The position numbers and the translations under genes were made by a program. From the NCBI RefSeq assembly GCF_001523745.2, contig NZ_CP013387.1, forward strand, positions 2,046,001 to 2,110,000: a stretch of 64,000 nucleotides of DNA. Direction: 5' to 3'. Position 1 is the first letter of the stretch; each line of letters starts with the position of its first letter. Source of the DNA: Burkholderia mayonis. Its GTDB lineage: Bacteria; Pseudomonadota; Gammaproteobacteria; Burkholderiales; Burkholderiaceae. Shown here one piece after another: positions 1 to 7,057 of this stretch. Under the pieces are notes generated by a model, which saw nothing but the letters and a program-made list of their open reading frames with translations, was not told the origin of the DNA and searched no databases.

Positions 1-901
1 CGATGAGGTTCCGCGCGTTTTCCACCTGTCCCGTGGCGCGTGCATTGCCGACCTTGTGTACGATCAGCTCGATACCGAGCGACCGGCACAGATTGCGCGT
101 CATGGAGGCCGTGTTCGCCGAGCCCGCGTCAAGCATCAGAATGCGCGGAACTCCATGCAGCAGGTCGGCGCCGCCGCGTTCCTGCATTGCGTTAATGAGC
201 GTCGAGCAGAGGTTTTCACCTGATTCCGCGCCCATCACGTACTCGGTGTAAATCCAGTCGCTCGCGTGGTCGGAGATTTCGTAGCTCCACACGCGATCGG
301 CAGCGATCCGGGCGAGGTTCTTCGGCTTGTTCTTGTAGAACTCGGCGTGATCCATCACACGAAGTCCGTTCGCACGGGCGTCAGCAGCAGGCTTCAGGTA
401 GTACAGCACGCACAGGCTCGCGTCGATCTGCCATACGTGATTCGGATGCAGGCTCGCCAGCTCGGTCACCGGGGCCGGTGCAAGCAACTGGTCGGGATGC
501 ACGCCGTACATGCGCAACGCGCGTTGAATCGCGCTATCGGACAAGGGCCGCAGCTCGCCCGTGGACTCGTCGAGGAATTCCGCGCGGATCATGCCGTTCG
601 CGTGCAAGGTCTGGGCCGCGTCGCCGACCGAATACAGGCGCTTGCCATTCTTCCGGGTCGACTCGATGAGCGTCGCGGAAATCAGCATGGCTTCGTCACG
701 CGTCAGCGAGCTTTGACCGGCGTCGACACGGCGCTTGCGTTGCGTGGTCACAGTGGCTTCCTTCAGTTTGCGCATCAGGGTGGTGAAAGACAGGCCCAGC
801 TCGCGGCAGGCCGCGTTGTAGATCGCACCTTTCTTGCCGTGGCCGGCCGCGCGCGCTGCCTGGGCGACAGCCACAATGCGTTCGTTCAAGACGGCACTCA
901 T
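1..901 (-). CDS. Phage transposase (DDE, rve core), C-terminus beyond window
   Basis: This enzyme catalyses strand transfer for integration and replicative transposition. Translated from the ATG at 901, it shows an N-terminal helical DNA-binding region, then an rve-type RNase H fold with the triad D160 (motif WQIDAS), D258 (LMLDAGS) and E294 (GQVENAR). The last spacing is exactly 35 residues, the DD35E signature of the Tn552/IS-type transposases used by BcepMu-like phages rather than of classical MuA. The gene runs off the left edge shortly after the catalytic Glu. It lies 17 bp after the DUF3102-like gene on the same strand, in the leftward early operon. An ATPase partner is expected just outside the window. 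Confidence 0.9.
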   Translation of the reverse strand, partial: MSAVLNERIVAVAQAARAAGHGKKGAIYNAACRELGLSFTTLMRKLKEATVTTQRKRRVDAGQSSLTRDEAMLISATLIESTRKNGKRLYSVGDAAQTLHANGMIRAEFLDESTGELRPLSDSAIQRALRMYGVHPDQLLAPAPVTELASLHPNHVWQIDASLCVLYYLKPAADARANGLRVMDHAEFYKNKPKNLARIAADRVWSYEISDHASDWIYTEYVMGAESGENLCSTLINAMQERGGADLLHGVPRILMLDAGSANTASMTRNLCRSLGIELIVHKVGNARATGQVENARNLI

Positions 902-918
902 CGTCGCGGGCCCCCGAG

Positions 919-1830
919 TCAGATAGCGGCGCGTGAGTAGTCGTCAGCCGCAGTTGCCGTATCACGCAGCCATTGCGGGACGTCGTCACCGTCCGTAGCG
1001 GTCTTGACGCCGAACTCGCTTCGAAGCTGGTTGAGCGACAACTGGATTTGACCTAGGACGCCGGCCATGAAGTCGTCGTGCGGCGCACCGTTCGTCTCGG
1101 CGTGCTGAGCGAGGGTTTCGAACGCGGCACGCAGATTGCCGCGAATGACCGACTCCGCTTCGAAGGCGATCGCGCTGGTTTCCTTGCGGATTTCCGCGCC
1201 TTCCTGGTCCGGCGTGACCCGCTTGACGCGCGTTTTCTTCGCGGCCAGCTCGTCGATCTTCGCGTTTTTGTCGGACAGCAGGCGGGCCTGTGCCGTGGCG
1301 TTTTCATGCGCTTCCCGAAGCGCGGCACGCAGTTCGCGGCTGGTCATGCGGTCGATATCGTCGAGGTCCATCCCGGCGATCGTGCCGCCGTCCGCGAGCG
1401 CCGCCAGCTCTTCGTCATCCTCCGTCATCAGCTCGAAGAGCTTCGTTTTTCCCAAATGTGCCAGCGCTGGCAGATTTGCCTTTAACGTCGGCGATGAATA
1501 CTTGACAGCGGCTTGCATCATTCGGGCGGCTGTTCGATGCGGAAGCCCGAGTTGTTCCTGGGCGATCTGAATGAACTCCCCATGCGGCTCGTTCTCCTTC
1601 AGAAGGATCAGGCGCTTACCGGCTTCCAGCATCGCTTCAGCGGATTGCGCCATGTAAAAGCGGGCCTCGTTCACAACACGATGGCGCTCGTACGGCAAGC
1701 CATCGCCGAACTGCTTCGAAATTTCGCTGGAGCGTGCTGCGAGTTTGTTCGCTGCGTCGGTGAGCGCAGGAAGAACCTCCAGGGTGTTGTCCGCGGGAAC
1801 GGCGGTAGTTTCTTGAGTTTTGCGGCCCAT
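919..1830 (-). CDS. DUF3102-like early phage protein
   Basis: A 303-aa soluble protein. The N-terminal 60-130 region resembles DUF3102 proteins (motifs MLEAGKRLILLKENEPHGEF and LGLPHRTAARMM), a helical segment common in phage early regions and plasmid loci. Residues about 170-225 are charged and Ala-rich, probably a coiled coil, followed by a Glu/Asp-rich tail. It sits between a winged-helix protein and the transposase, all reading leftward with gaps under 20 bp, so it belongs to the early operon. The molecular function is unknown; a DNA-associated role in replication or its control is an inference from position only. Confidence 0.75.
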   Translation of the reverse strand: MGRKTQETTAVPADNTLEVLPALTDAANKLAARSSEISKQFGDGLPYERHRVVNEARFYMAQSAEAMLEAGKRLILLKENEPHGEFIQIAQEQLGLPHRTAARMMQAAVKYSSPTLKANLPALAHLGKTKLFELMTEDDEELAALADGGTIAGMDLDDIDRMTSRELRAALREAHENATAQARLLSDKNAKIDELAAKKTRVKRVTPDQEGAEIRKETSAIAFEAESVIRGNLRAAFETLAQHAETNGAPHDDFMAGVLGQIQLSLNQLRSEFGVKTATDGDDVPQWLRDTATAADDYSRAAI

Positions 1831-1842
1831 AGCCTTCTCCAG

Positions 1843-2148
1843 TTAGACGTACTTCTTCAAGCGGTTTTCGGTTTCATCAATGCGAGCGCGGGCGCTATCC
1901 AAGCTGCGCAAGATGCCTACGGCGTGTTGCGCCAGCTTCACGGACGGTCGAATCCGCCCCGTCTCAGGAATCCGCTCGGCGAATCCCATCGCCTCAAGCG
2001 TCGCTACGTAGCGCGTGATGTTCGAAGGCGACAGGTTCGTCGCCTTGGCGACTTCACCCGGCGTCAGACCGTGCGCGAAATGACCGAGCAGGACGTTGAG
2101 AACCTCCAACACTTTCTCGGCGGACTTCGTGGTTGCGTTCGTGGTCAC
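1843..2148 (-). CDS. Winged-helix (IclR-type HTH) phage regulator
   Basis: A 101-aa protein with one IclR-like N-terminal winged HTH: residues about 12-60 contain LEVLNVLLGHFAHGLTPGEV, the recognition segment LSPSNITRYVATLEAMGFA and a wing. There is no ligand-binding domain; the short C-terminal helix may mediate dimerisation. The start is GTG at 2148, overlapping the TGA of the upstream gene (GTGA), so the two are translationally coupled. It lies in the leftward early operon ahead of the transposase, suggesting control of early transcription or of transposition. Its target is unknown. Confidence 0.78.
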   Translation of the reverse strand: MTTNATTKSAEKVLEVLNVLLGHFAHGLTPGEVAKATNLSPSNITRYVATLEAMGFAERIPETGRIRPSVKLAQHAVGILRSLDSARARIDETENRLKKYV

Positions 2149-2624
2149 TCGGGCGCCCCCAGGTCGAGCTCGGGTTGGACATGGCGCTCAACGTTGCCGC
2201 GATGCCATGCGAGCCCCTCCATTGCTTGCTGAATCGTCGAGATCGTTTCGTCGGCGTTGGCAGAGCCGGCGTAGAAGTCGAGCAGTTGTCCAACGGCCGC
2301 GTTGAGCGTGCGCTGCAAGACCTGCATGTCTTCAGCCGTGGCATCGCGACCGGTCGGGATGTCGATGATCAGACGGCCGGCGCTGGCTGCGACCCAGCGA
2401 GTAACAAAATCGGCACCGCAGGCGTCTTCGAACGGGCGGATCAGCGAGATCGGCATGCGGCCTGACTGGAACCACTTGTAGAGGGTCCAGTGGTCGGCAA
2501 GCCCCATGTGTTCGGAGATTCGCTCGACACTGAGGTTGCGCCGCTCGCGTGCATGCTCTTTGCAGAGTTCTAGCGCGTGCCGGAGGCTATGCGGCTGAAT
2601 ACGTTTCCAATTGCGGCGGCTCAT
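2145..2624 (-). CDS. CI/CII-like HTH early phage regulator
   Basis: A 159-aa protein from the ATG at 2624, chosen over the upstream in-frame start at 2693 because the extra residues look like non-coding sequence. Residues 1-75 contain a Cro/CII-like HTH (VERISEHMGLADHWTLYKW, then GRMPISLIRPFEDACG) of the kind seen in short regulators of Mu-like phages. The C-terminal half is helical and ends DLGAPE. It is the first gene of the leftward early run after the 78-aa gene on the other strand, and its stop overlaps the next start. A role as a transcriptional switch is inferred. Confidence 0.72.
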   Translation of the reverse strand: MSRRNWKRIQPHSLRHALELCKEHARERRNLSVERISEHMGLADHWTLYKWFQSGRMPISLIRPFEDACGADFVTRWVAASAGRLIIDIPTGRDATAEDMQVLQRTLNAAVGQLLDFYAGSANADETISTIQQAMEGLAWHRGNVERHVQPELDLGAPE

Positions 2625-2744
2625 TGGGAATCCCCATTCAGAACGGTTTCCGGCCGATTCCAAACAAATTCCCGTTTTGCGCCTATGCAACAACGTTGCG
2701 ACTCGTAGAATGAAAAGCGGTTACTCTTACGGGAAAAATGTTCC

Positions 2745-2981
2745 ATGACGGACTCGGATTTCAGTGAGTTGGCGGCACGAGTAGATGCTGTTGGGCAGAC
2801 GATGCTTCGACTCATCGGCCACCTCGAAGAACAAGGCTGCGTCGACGGCGTACGCTTTTCGCAGGCGCTGCGCCGCTTTGGTGCTGCCCGTCGCCAGTTG
2901 CCGGACCAAATACAGGCTCGGGGCGGCGACGTCGTCCTGCAGATGGTGCAGATGCTGGACGAAGCGAGATCCTGCCGATGA
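2745..2981 (+). CDS. Small phage protein of unknown function
   Basis: A predicted 78-aa soluble helical protein reading opposite to its early-region neighbours. It starts MTDSDFSELAARVDAVGQ and has heptad-like Leu/Val spacing through residues 5-35. A weak ribosome site (GGGAA) precedes the ATG. The reverse strand also has a 60-aa open frame here, but the plus-strand product has a more natural amino-acid composition. I do not recognise a family. Position between two regulator genes suggests a role in lysogeny or early control, without direct support. Confidence 0.5.
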   Translation: MTDSDFSELAARVDAVGQTMLRLIGHLEEQGCVDGVRFSQALRRFGAARRQLPDQIQARGGDVVLQMVQMLDEARSCR

Positions 2982-3026
2982 TCGGGCTGTCGAACCGGAA
3001 GCCGAAGGCGTCGCGCATGATTCGCC

Positions 3027-3209
3027 TCAGGCGGCGGTTTGCTTGATGCCGGCCTTGACGGCAATGTCGTGCGCGCGGCCGAAATGCGCCTTGTCGACGC
3101 CGTTGAGGACGCGATAGACGGCGCTGGGCGGAAACTCGTTCTCTTCGGCCCATTGGCGGATGGTTTTGCCTTGGCTGCGGAGCCAGGCTTTGAATTTGGG
3201 TACAGTCAC
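3027..3209 (-). CDS. BcepMu gp16-family DNA-binding protein (Ner/Cro-like)
   Basis: A 60-aa single HTH protein. Motifs are FKAWLRSQGKTIRQWAEENE, then FPPSAVYRVLNG and a basic C-terminus with HDIAVKAGIK, matching the BcepMu gp16 family of phage-associated small DNA-binding proteins. The start is GTG at 3209, preceded by a strong GGAGG site. It is the first gene transcribed leftward from the promoter at 3287-3315 and diverges from the XRE repressor, the classic position for a Ner- or Cro-type protein that turns down repressor synthesis when lytic growth begins. That role is inferred. Confidence 0.82.
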   Translation of the reverse strand: MTVPKFKAWLRSQGKTIRQWAEENEFPPSAVYRVLNGVDKAHFGRAHDIAVKAGIKQTAA

Positions 3210-3286
3210 GGTTAGCCTCCGTGGTGGTTCGAGGGAGACAGTGGCGAAGCATCTTTGCCGGTGAATTCGCCGCTGTTTGTGAGTGA

Positions 3287-3315
3287 AGTATGGTATGCGT
3301 TTGATTACCTGTCAA
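3287..3315 (-). promoter_or_regulatory. Leftward early promoter
   Basis: On the minus strand a perfect -35 TTGACA (3315-3310) is followed after exactly 17 bp by CATACT (3292-3287). It sits upstream of the gp16-like gene and is overlapped by the dyad at 3303-3332, which would let the repressor block it. No transcript data are available. Confidence 0.7.
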
Positions 3316-3332
3316 GCGCAAATTGGGTAATC
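3303..3332. promoter_or_regulatory. Putative prophage repressor operator dyad
   Basis: GATTACC at 3303-3309 and GGTAATC at 3326-3332 form a perfect 7-bp inverted repeat with 23-bp centre-to-centre spacing. One arm is inside the spacer of the leftward promoter and the other abuts its -35, and the dyad also touches the translation start of the repressor gene. This geometry fits autoregulation plus repression of the lytic operon. Confidence 0.6.
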
Positions 3333-3334
3333 GT

Positions 3335-3763
3335 ATGGATTCGATAGGCGAGCGCCTGCGCGAAGAGCGTGAGCGATTGGGGTATAGCCAGACGGCATTC
3401 GGGGCGCTGGCGGAAGTGACCAAGCAATCGCAGATCAAGTACGAGAAAGGCGAGCGTTCGCCGGACGCTAGCTACCTCGCGGCAATCATGCGTGTCGGGG
3501 CTGATGTCCAGTACATCGTCGGGGCAATTCGGTCGTCGATGGCGTTAGCGCCCGATGAGCAAGAACTCGTCTCGCGATATCGGGCAGCGTCGCTTGAAGT
3601 CAAAGCCGCCGCAATCGGTGCGCTTACGGCCGCAAGCACGACAAAGAGCGCGACCCGTCAGGAACAGGTCTTTCACGGATCAGTAGGGCAGGCCGTAAAG
3701 GTCGAGGGGGGCCTCGATCAGCAGGGAATCAGTTTTTTCGGTAAAGGCAAGAAGAGAAAATGA
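3335..3763 (+). CDS. XRE-family prophage repressor
   Basis: A 142-aa protein from the ATG at 3335 (an upstream in-frame TTG at 3323 is less likely). Residues 1-65 are a typical HTH_3 domain: IGERLREERERLGYSQTAFG, then KQSQIKYEKGERSPDASYLA. A helical middle follows (LAPDEQELVSRYRA). The C-terminus has a short beta-type Gly/Val motif (HGSVGQAVKVEGG) instead of a LexA-type peptidase, so RecA-driven self-cleavage is not expected. Its stop overlaps the next gene's ATG (ATGA), so repressor and membrane protein are co-translated. It is probably the maintenance repressor of this prophage. Confidence 0.85.
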   Translation: MDSIGERLREERERLGYSQTAFGALAEVTKQSQIKYEKGERSPDASYLAAIMRVGADVQYIVGAIRSSMALAPDEQELVSRYRAASLEVKAAAIGALTAASTTKSATRQEQVFHGSVGQAVKVEGGLDQQGISFFGKGKKRK

Positions 3764-4530
3764 CCAATGACGCTAACGGGAAACAGGAGTTCAACAAGCG
3801 AGTCGGACAAGCCATACAGGCCGGAGAGGCACACATCGCCGATCGCTCGGTACATGTGCATGCCGGCGCAATCGGAAACATTGCTGGCCGGGACATCGTC
3901 AACCACGGCGTGCCGATCTCAAACAGCAATGTCGTGAACCTTCAGTTCGGTTCAAAGGAACCAGTCGAGTTCGTGACGAACCATCAGAAAGGCGTGATCA
4001 TGGAGCTGGTTGGCCAGATCGCGGACGCGACCGGGAATGACGTCCTCAAGATTTCCCGTGCAGTGCTGGCCCGCGCTGGCGCGAAGCGGGTCAAATGGAT
4101 TCGTAGCGATAGATACCTCGATGTTGAGCAATACCTGTCGTCGTGGTTAAACCGCGTGGCGATCAAGCAGGCAACGCCAAGCGAGACCCAACCGGAATCC
4201 ATCCGCCCAGCTCCCGTCGAAAGCCGTAGCGTCGACTTGTCTCCGCAACTTCAACTCGCCCAGGCGCAGCTCGCGTCCACCCGAACGACACTGAAAATCA
4301 CGCTGTTCGCAGCGCTCGCGGGGATCGCCGTGCTCGGTTACTACGGCTGGACCAGCCATCAGACGATCGGCCAGCTCCAGGCAGCATTCGGCGGATGCCA
4401 GTACGCGGGGAAAACGTACGCGGTAGGCGCCATCATCGATAACTCGGACGCACCCGACATCGAATGCGTTGTGACGTCAGACGGCAAACCCGGCATGTGG
4501 CGTGATCTCACGGCGCGGCGCAAGCGCTGA
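3760..4530 (+). CDS. Repressor-linked single-TM protein
   Basis: A 256-aa protein translationally coupled to the repressor. Residues 28-65 hold a GNIAGRDIVNHG-type Gly-rich beta motif similar in flavour to the repressor tail. Residues 70-135 are helical (ELVGQIADATGNDVLKISRA and SDRYLDVEQYLSSWLNR), somewhat like the ORF6C segment of phage antirepressors. About 178-196 is one membrane helix. The last 60 residues contain two Cys (C213, C236) and a Trp-Arg end, likely periplasmic. It could be an antirepressor, a membrane anchor for the repressor or a superinfection-exclusion factor. I do not recognise the full-length architecture. Confidence 0.7.
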   Translation: MTNDANGKQEFNKRVGQAIQAGEAHIADRSVHVHAGAIGNIAGRDIVNHGVPISNSNVVNLQFGSKEPVEFVTNHQKGVIMELVGQIADATGNDVLKISRAVLARAGAKRVKWIRSDRYLDVEQYLSSWLNRVAIKQATPSETQPESIRPAPVESRSVDLSPQLQLAQAQLASTRTTLKITLFAALAGIAVLGYYGWTSHQTIGQLQAAFGGCQYAGKTYAVGAIIDNSDAPDIECVVTSDGKPGMWRDLTARRKR

Positions 4531-4603
4531 TGATCGACCGGGCGCATCGACCAACCCGAATCTCAACGAGCATTAATTCCTTCTCGAAACAGCAGACAGC
4601 AAA

Positions 4604-4792
4604 ATGACCAATCCGAAGAACAACCCGAATTCCGATTCCAACAACAAGGGCGTGCCGGTATACGACAGCGTCGATCATGGGGAGCGCCGTGATTACGGCG
4701 ATCTCAACAAGGGTTTTGAAGTGGTCAACACGCTGCCGCCGCCTCCGCCGCTGCCGACACGGGATAACAGCAATGGGAACGACCAGTCTTGA
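4604..4792 (+). CDS. Small Asn/Pro-rich protein preceding SLATT gene
   Basis: A 62-aa hydrophilic, probably disordered protein: an Asn/Ser-rich N-terminus (NPKNNPNSDSNNKG), an acidic middle, a run of five prolines near residues 45-49 and an Asn/Asp-rich end. It overlaps the SLATT-like gene by 20 bp, which argues for a functional pair. No signal peptide or membrane segment is seen, and I do not recognise a family. It might bind or restrain the membrane partner; this is inferred from the overlap only. Confidence 0.6.
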   Translation: MTNPKNNPNSDSNNKGVPVYDSVDHGERRDYGDLNKGFEVVNTLPPPPPLPTRDNSNGNDQS

Positions 4793-5309
4793 ACTGCAGT
4801 GGCATAACCAGCTCTTCGACATTCGCCGGTCTATCCGCTACCACAACCGCCGCCGCGCGTTTTTCGATCGCCTCGACCAGATGACCAACATGCTGTCGGT
4901 GATCTTCGGGTCGACGGCGGTCTACGGCGTGCTCGAACAGCAATACAAGGCGGTCGCGCTCGTCGCGGCCGGGCTCGTCACGGTGCTGTCCGCGATCAAT
5001 CTGGTAGTCGGATCGTCGCAACGCGCGCGGGCGCATGCGGATTTCTCCCGGCAGTTCATCGGGTTGGAAAAGCGCATGGCGCTGTCGGTGCCGGATGATG
5101 CCGTGTTGCTGGCGGTGCGCGGGGAACGTTTGACGATCGAGGCCGAGGAGCCGCCGGTCCTGCACGTGCTCAACGTGATTTGCCACAACGAGCAAATGCG
5201 GGCGATGGGATACGCGGATGCCGACCTTGCGAAGGTGGGATTCTGGCAACGCGTGTTCTCCCAGCTTTTCGATTTTCGAGAGTACTTGTTGCGCGCACAA
5301 AAGCCGTAA
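4773..5309 (+). CDS. SLATT-like two-TM protein
   Basis: A 178-aa protein from the ATG at 4773. The layout fits SLATT domains (SMODS/SLOG-associating two-TM effectors): a basic N-terminal helix (HNQLFDIRRSIRYHNRRRAF), two membrane helices at about 38-54 and 59-79, then the amphipathic segment RARAHADFSRQFIGLEKRM and a cytoplasmic tail. SLATT proteins are predicted pore-forming effectors of nucleotide-sensing defence systems. No nucleotide cyclase or SLOG sensor is adjacent; the 62-aa gene is the only partner. Lying beside the repressor, it is well placed to act from the lysogen against other phages. The assignment rests on topology and motif flavour, not a search. Confidence 0.68.
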   Translation: MGTTSLELQWHNQLFDIRRSIRYHNRRRAFFDRLDQMTNMLSVIFGSTAVYGVLEQQYKAVALVAAGLVTVLSAINLVVGSSQRARAHADFSRQFIGLEKRMALSVPDDAVLLAVRGERLTIEAEEPPVLHVLNVICHNEQMRAMGYADADLAKVGFWQRVFSQLFDFREYLLRAQKP

Positions 5310-5323
5310 GAATTGAGGAAACA

Positions 5324-5704
5324 ATGTTTGCAAAGGATATTGAAACGTCTGAATTGCTTCGCGAAGCAACACGTTTTTCAGATACGGGGGACTTGGATAA
5401 GGCGATTGCATGTTTGAAAGAGACGCATCGACGAATGGCAATATCGCCGGTGTCATATCCTGTAGAGACTTGGCTGCGGCTGCCGCTTTATTTGCAGAAG
5501 GCCGGGCGCTTCGCTGAGGCGATGGATGAATTCGCAAAGCTTGTTGCAAACACGCCTACGCGCATCGCTCGCGAACAGCCCCATCTCTCCGCCGCGAAGC
5601 ACGAAAAATTCGTCACGCAAGATATTGCGATCATCGAGGGCAAAATTCGTCTTGCTTCGGAGCGTGAGGCCAAGACCAAAGCGAGAAAGAATGCGAAAAG
5701 CTAA
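5324..5704 (+). CDS. TPR-like small helical protein (phage cargo)
   Basis: A 126-aa protein from the ATG at 5324, with GAGGA about 6 bp upstream. Residues 10-75 read as one or two TPR-like helix pairs (REATRFSDTGDLDKAIACLK and LPLYLQKAGRFAEAMDEFAK); the C-terminus is a long charged, Lys-rich helix. The gene is visibly more AT-rich than the phage structural genes, a sign of separate origin. It is the last gene of the rightward lysogeny-side block that contains the SLATT-like protein. Proteins of this shape also occur as isolated ORFs in bacterial islands; the function is unknown. Confidence 0.65.
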   Translation: MFAKDIETSELLREATRFSDTGDLDKAIACLKETHRRMAISPVSYPVETWLRLPLYLQKAGRFAEAMDEFAKLVANTPTRIAREQPHLSAAKHEKFVTQDIAIIEGKIRLASEREAKTKARKNAKS

Positions 5705-5749
5705 GACGCACATCGGGTGAGCTTCTCAAGTTCTAGCTTCTGATTCGAC

Positions 5750-5778
5750 TTGCTACCGGCCGTATGTGTGCCTATGCT
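5750..5778 (+). promoter_or_regulatory. Putative sigma-70 promoter
   Basis: TTGCTA (5750-5755), a 17-bp spacer and TATGCT (5773-5778) lie 27 bp upstream of the small gene at 5805. The region between the cargo block and this gene is otherwise empty. Confidence 0.45.
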
Positions 5779-5804
5779 GGATGCTCCGTGCGGTGGAGTC
5801 CGAT

Positions 5805-6029
5805 ATGAACATTCATCCCGTCATAGCCGCATTCGAGCGTCAGGCGAAGATTCTCGACGTAATCGGTGACGCGCAGGATGCAGACGACGCGATCGCGCTG
5901 CTCGCTGGCTGGATCGACCTCGCACTTGAACACCTGACCGACGACGATGTGAGCGTACTCGTCAACGTTGGTGGGCTGCTGTTTCGCGACGGCCTGCAGC
6001 GTAAAAACGCTTCCGCGAGCGGCCCCTAA
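5805..6029 (+). CDS. Small conserved phage protein
   Basis: A 74-aa acidic, helical protein (IHPVIAAFERQAKILDVIGD, then DDAIALLAGWIDLALEHL) with a good ribosome site (GTGGAG) before the ATG at 5805. It has its own promoter-like sequence and lies just ahead of the phage late-type motif and the lysis genes. Its stop (6027-6029) overlaps the first bases of that motif. Function not recognised. Confidence 0.55.
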   Translation: MNIHPVIAAFERQAKILDVIGDAQDADDAIALLAGWIDLALEHLTDDDVSVLVNVGGLLFRDGLQRKNASASGP

Positions 6030-6052
6030 AGCGGATTAAAAGACCTACCCGT
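6027..6052 (+). promoter_or_regulatory. Putative phage late promoter/activator site (lysis operon)
   Basis: The AT-rich element TAAAGCGGATTAAAAGACC, followed by TACCCGT, lies 44-69 bp upstream of the holin start. Nearly the same 19 bases (18 of 19 identical) recur at 13354 upstream of the head operon. Repetition ahead of two late operons in a high-GC phage suggests a phage-specific activator site, functionally comparable to Mu Mor/C-dependent promoters. The activator is not identified in this window. Confidence 0.55.
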
Positions 6053-6095
6053 GCATGCCGTCCAAGATGACAGCATATCCACTACGGGAGGTCAT

Positions 6096-6443
6096 ATGCC
6101 CTTCATCAAGCGCTTCCCGCGGCTGACGAGCTGGCTCGTCGCCGCGATCATCCTCGTTGCAGCCATCGCGCTTTTCTCGCCGCAGCAACTGCCCGTCGCC
6201 CTCTACAAACTGAGTCTCGTGAGCCTCGCGGCCGTCGTCGCGTACTGGCTCGATCGCGGGCTTTTCCCGTACGCGCGCCCGGACAGCTACCTCGAACACG
6301 ACTGGCGATACGGCTCGCTCGAAGCGCCCCTCGACGCCGATTTTCGCGTCGTTTCCGGGTACGAGTTGGTGTTTGCCGCGGCCATGCTGCGGCGGGCGGT
6401 GATCGTGCTCGGCGTTGTGGTCGGCGTCGCGCTGGGCCTCTGA
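6096..6443 (+). CDS. Putative holin
   Basis: A 115-aa membrane protein from the ATG at 6096, preceded by GGGAG. Segments at about 12-28 (WLVAAIILVAAIALF) and 35-52 (LYKLSLVSLAAVVAYW), plus a C-terminal hydrophobic stretch (VIVLGVVVGVALGL), give two or three membrane passes. Sequence and position match putative holins of BcepMu-type phages. It would form the inner-membrane lesion that starts lysis. The transglycosylase follows 2 bp after its stop, so lysis genes are co-transcribed from the late element at 6027. Confidence 0.75.
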   Translation: MPFIKRFPRLTSWLVAAIILVAAIALFSPQQLPVALYKLSLVSLAAVVAYWLDRGLFPYARPDSYLEHDWRYGSLEAPLDADFRVVSGYELVFAAAMLRRAVIVLGVVVGVALGL

Positions 6444-6445
6444 TC

Positions 6446-7057
6446 ATGCGCGCGCTGATCGCCTTTGTCGTCGCGCTGCTCGGCGCCGCCGCACCGGTCG
6501 CCGCGCAAGTGCCGGCCGAAGCGTTGACGTATCGCGCCGAGCTGACGCGCAACGCGCGCGCCGTCTGGGGCATCGATGCGCCTGTCTCGTCGTTCGCGGC
6601 GCAAATCCACCAGGAAAGCCGCTGGCGCGCGGATGCCGTTAGCGTCGTTGGTGCCCGTGGCATGTCGCAGTTCATGCCGTCAACGGTCGACTGGATTGCG
6701 GGTGCCTACCCGGCCGAGCTGGGCGAGGCGCAGCCGTTCAACCCGTCCTGGTCGATTCGTGCGCTCGTGCGCTACGACCGGCACCTCTGGGAACGCATCA
6801 CGGCAGCCGGCGCATGCGAGCGCATGGCGATGACGCTGTCGGCCTATAACGGCGGCCTGGGCTGGGTCTATCGCGATCAGCGTGTGACGGCCGCCGCTGG
6901 CGCCGATCGGCAACGTTGGTTCAGCCATGTCGAGCGGTTCAACGCGGGCCGACATGCGGCGGCGTTCCGCGAGAACCGCGGCTACCCGCGCGTGATCCTG
7001 CGCACGTTCGAACCGCGCTACGTGAAGGCCGGGTTCGGGCCGGGAGCATGCTCATGA
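6446..7057 (+). CDS. Endolysin: lytic transglycosylase (SLT fold)
   Basis: A 203-aa enzyme cleaving the MurNAc-GlcNAc bond of peptidoglycan. Residues 1-20 form a hydrophobic signal or SAR-like segment ending in an Ala-rich stretch. The SLT catalytic Glu is E57 in QIHQESRW, followed by GARGMSQFMPST and SAYNGGLGW, the usual three motifs of lysozyme-like transglycosylases. Export by Sec would make it partly independent of holin. Its stop overlaps the ATG of Rz (ATGA). Confidence in the enzyme class is high; whether the N-terminus is cleaved is not determined. Confidence 0.9.
   Translation: MRALIAFVVALLGAAAPVAAQVPAEALTYRAELTRNARAVWGIDAPVSSFAAQIHQESRWRADAVSVVGARGMSQFMPSTVDWIAGAYPAELGEAQPFNPSWSIRALVRYDRHLWERITAAGACERMAMTLSAYNGGLGWVYRDQRVTAAAGADRQRWFSHVERFNAGRHAAAFRENRGYPRVILRTFEPRYVKAGFGPGACS

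Noticed and set aside
2727-2909. 60-aa open frame on the minus strand opposite the 78-aa gene
   Set aside because: Less natural composition and no ribosome site; the plus-strand frame was preferred, with modest confidence.
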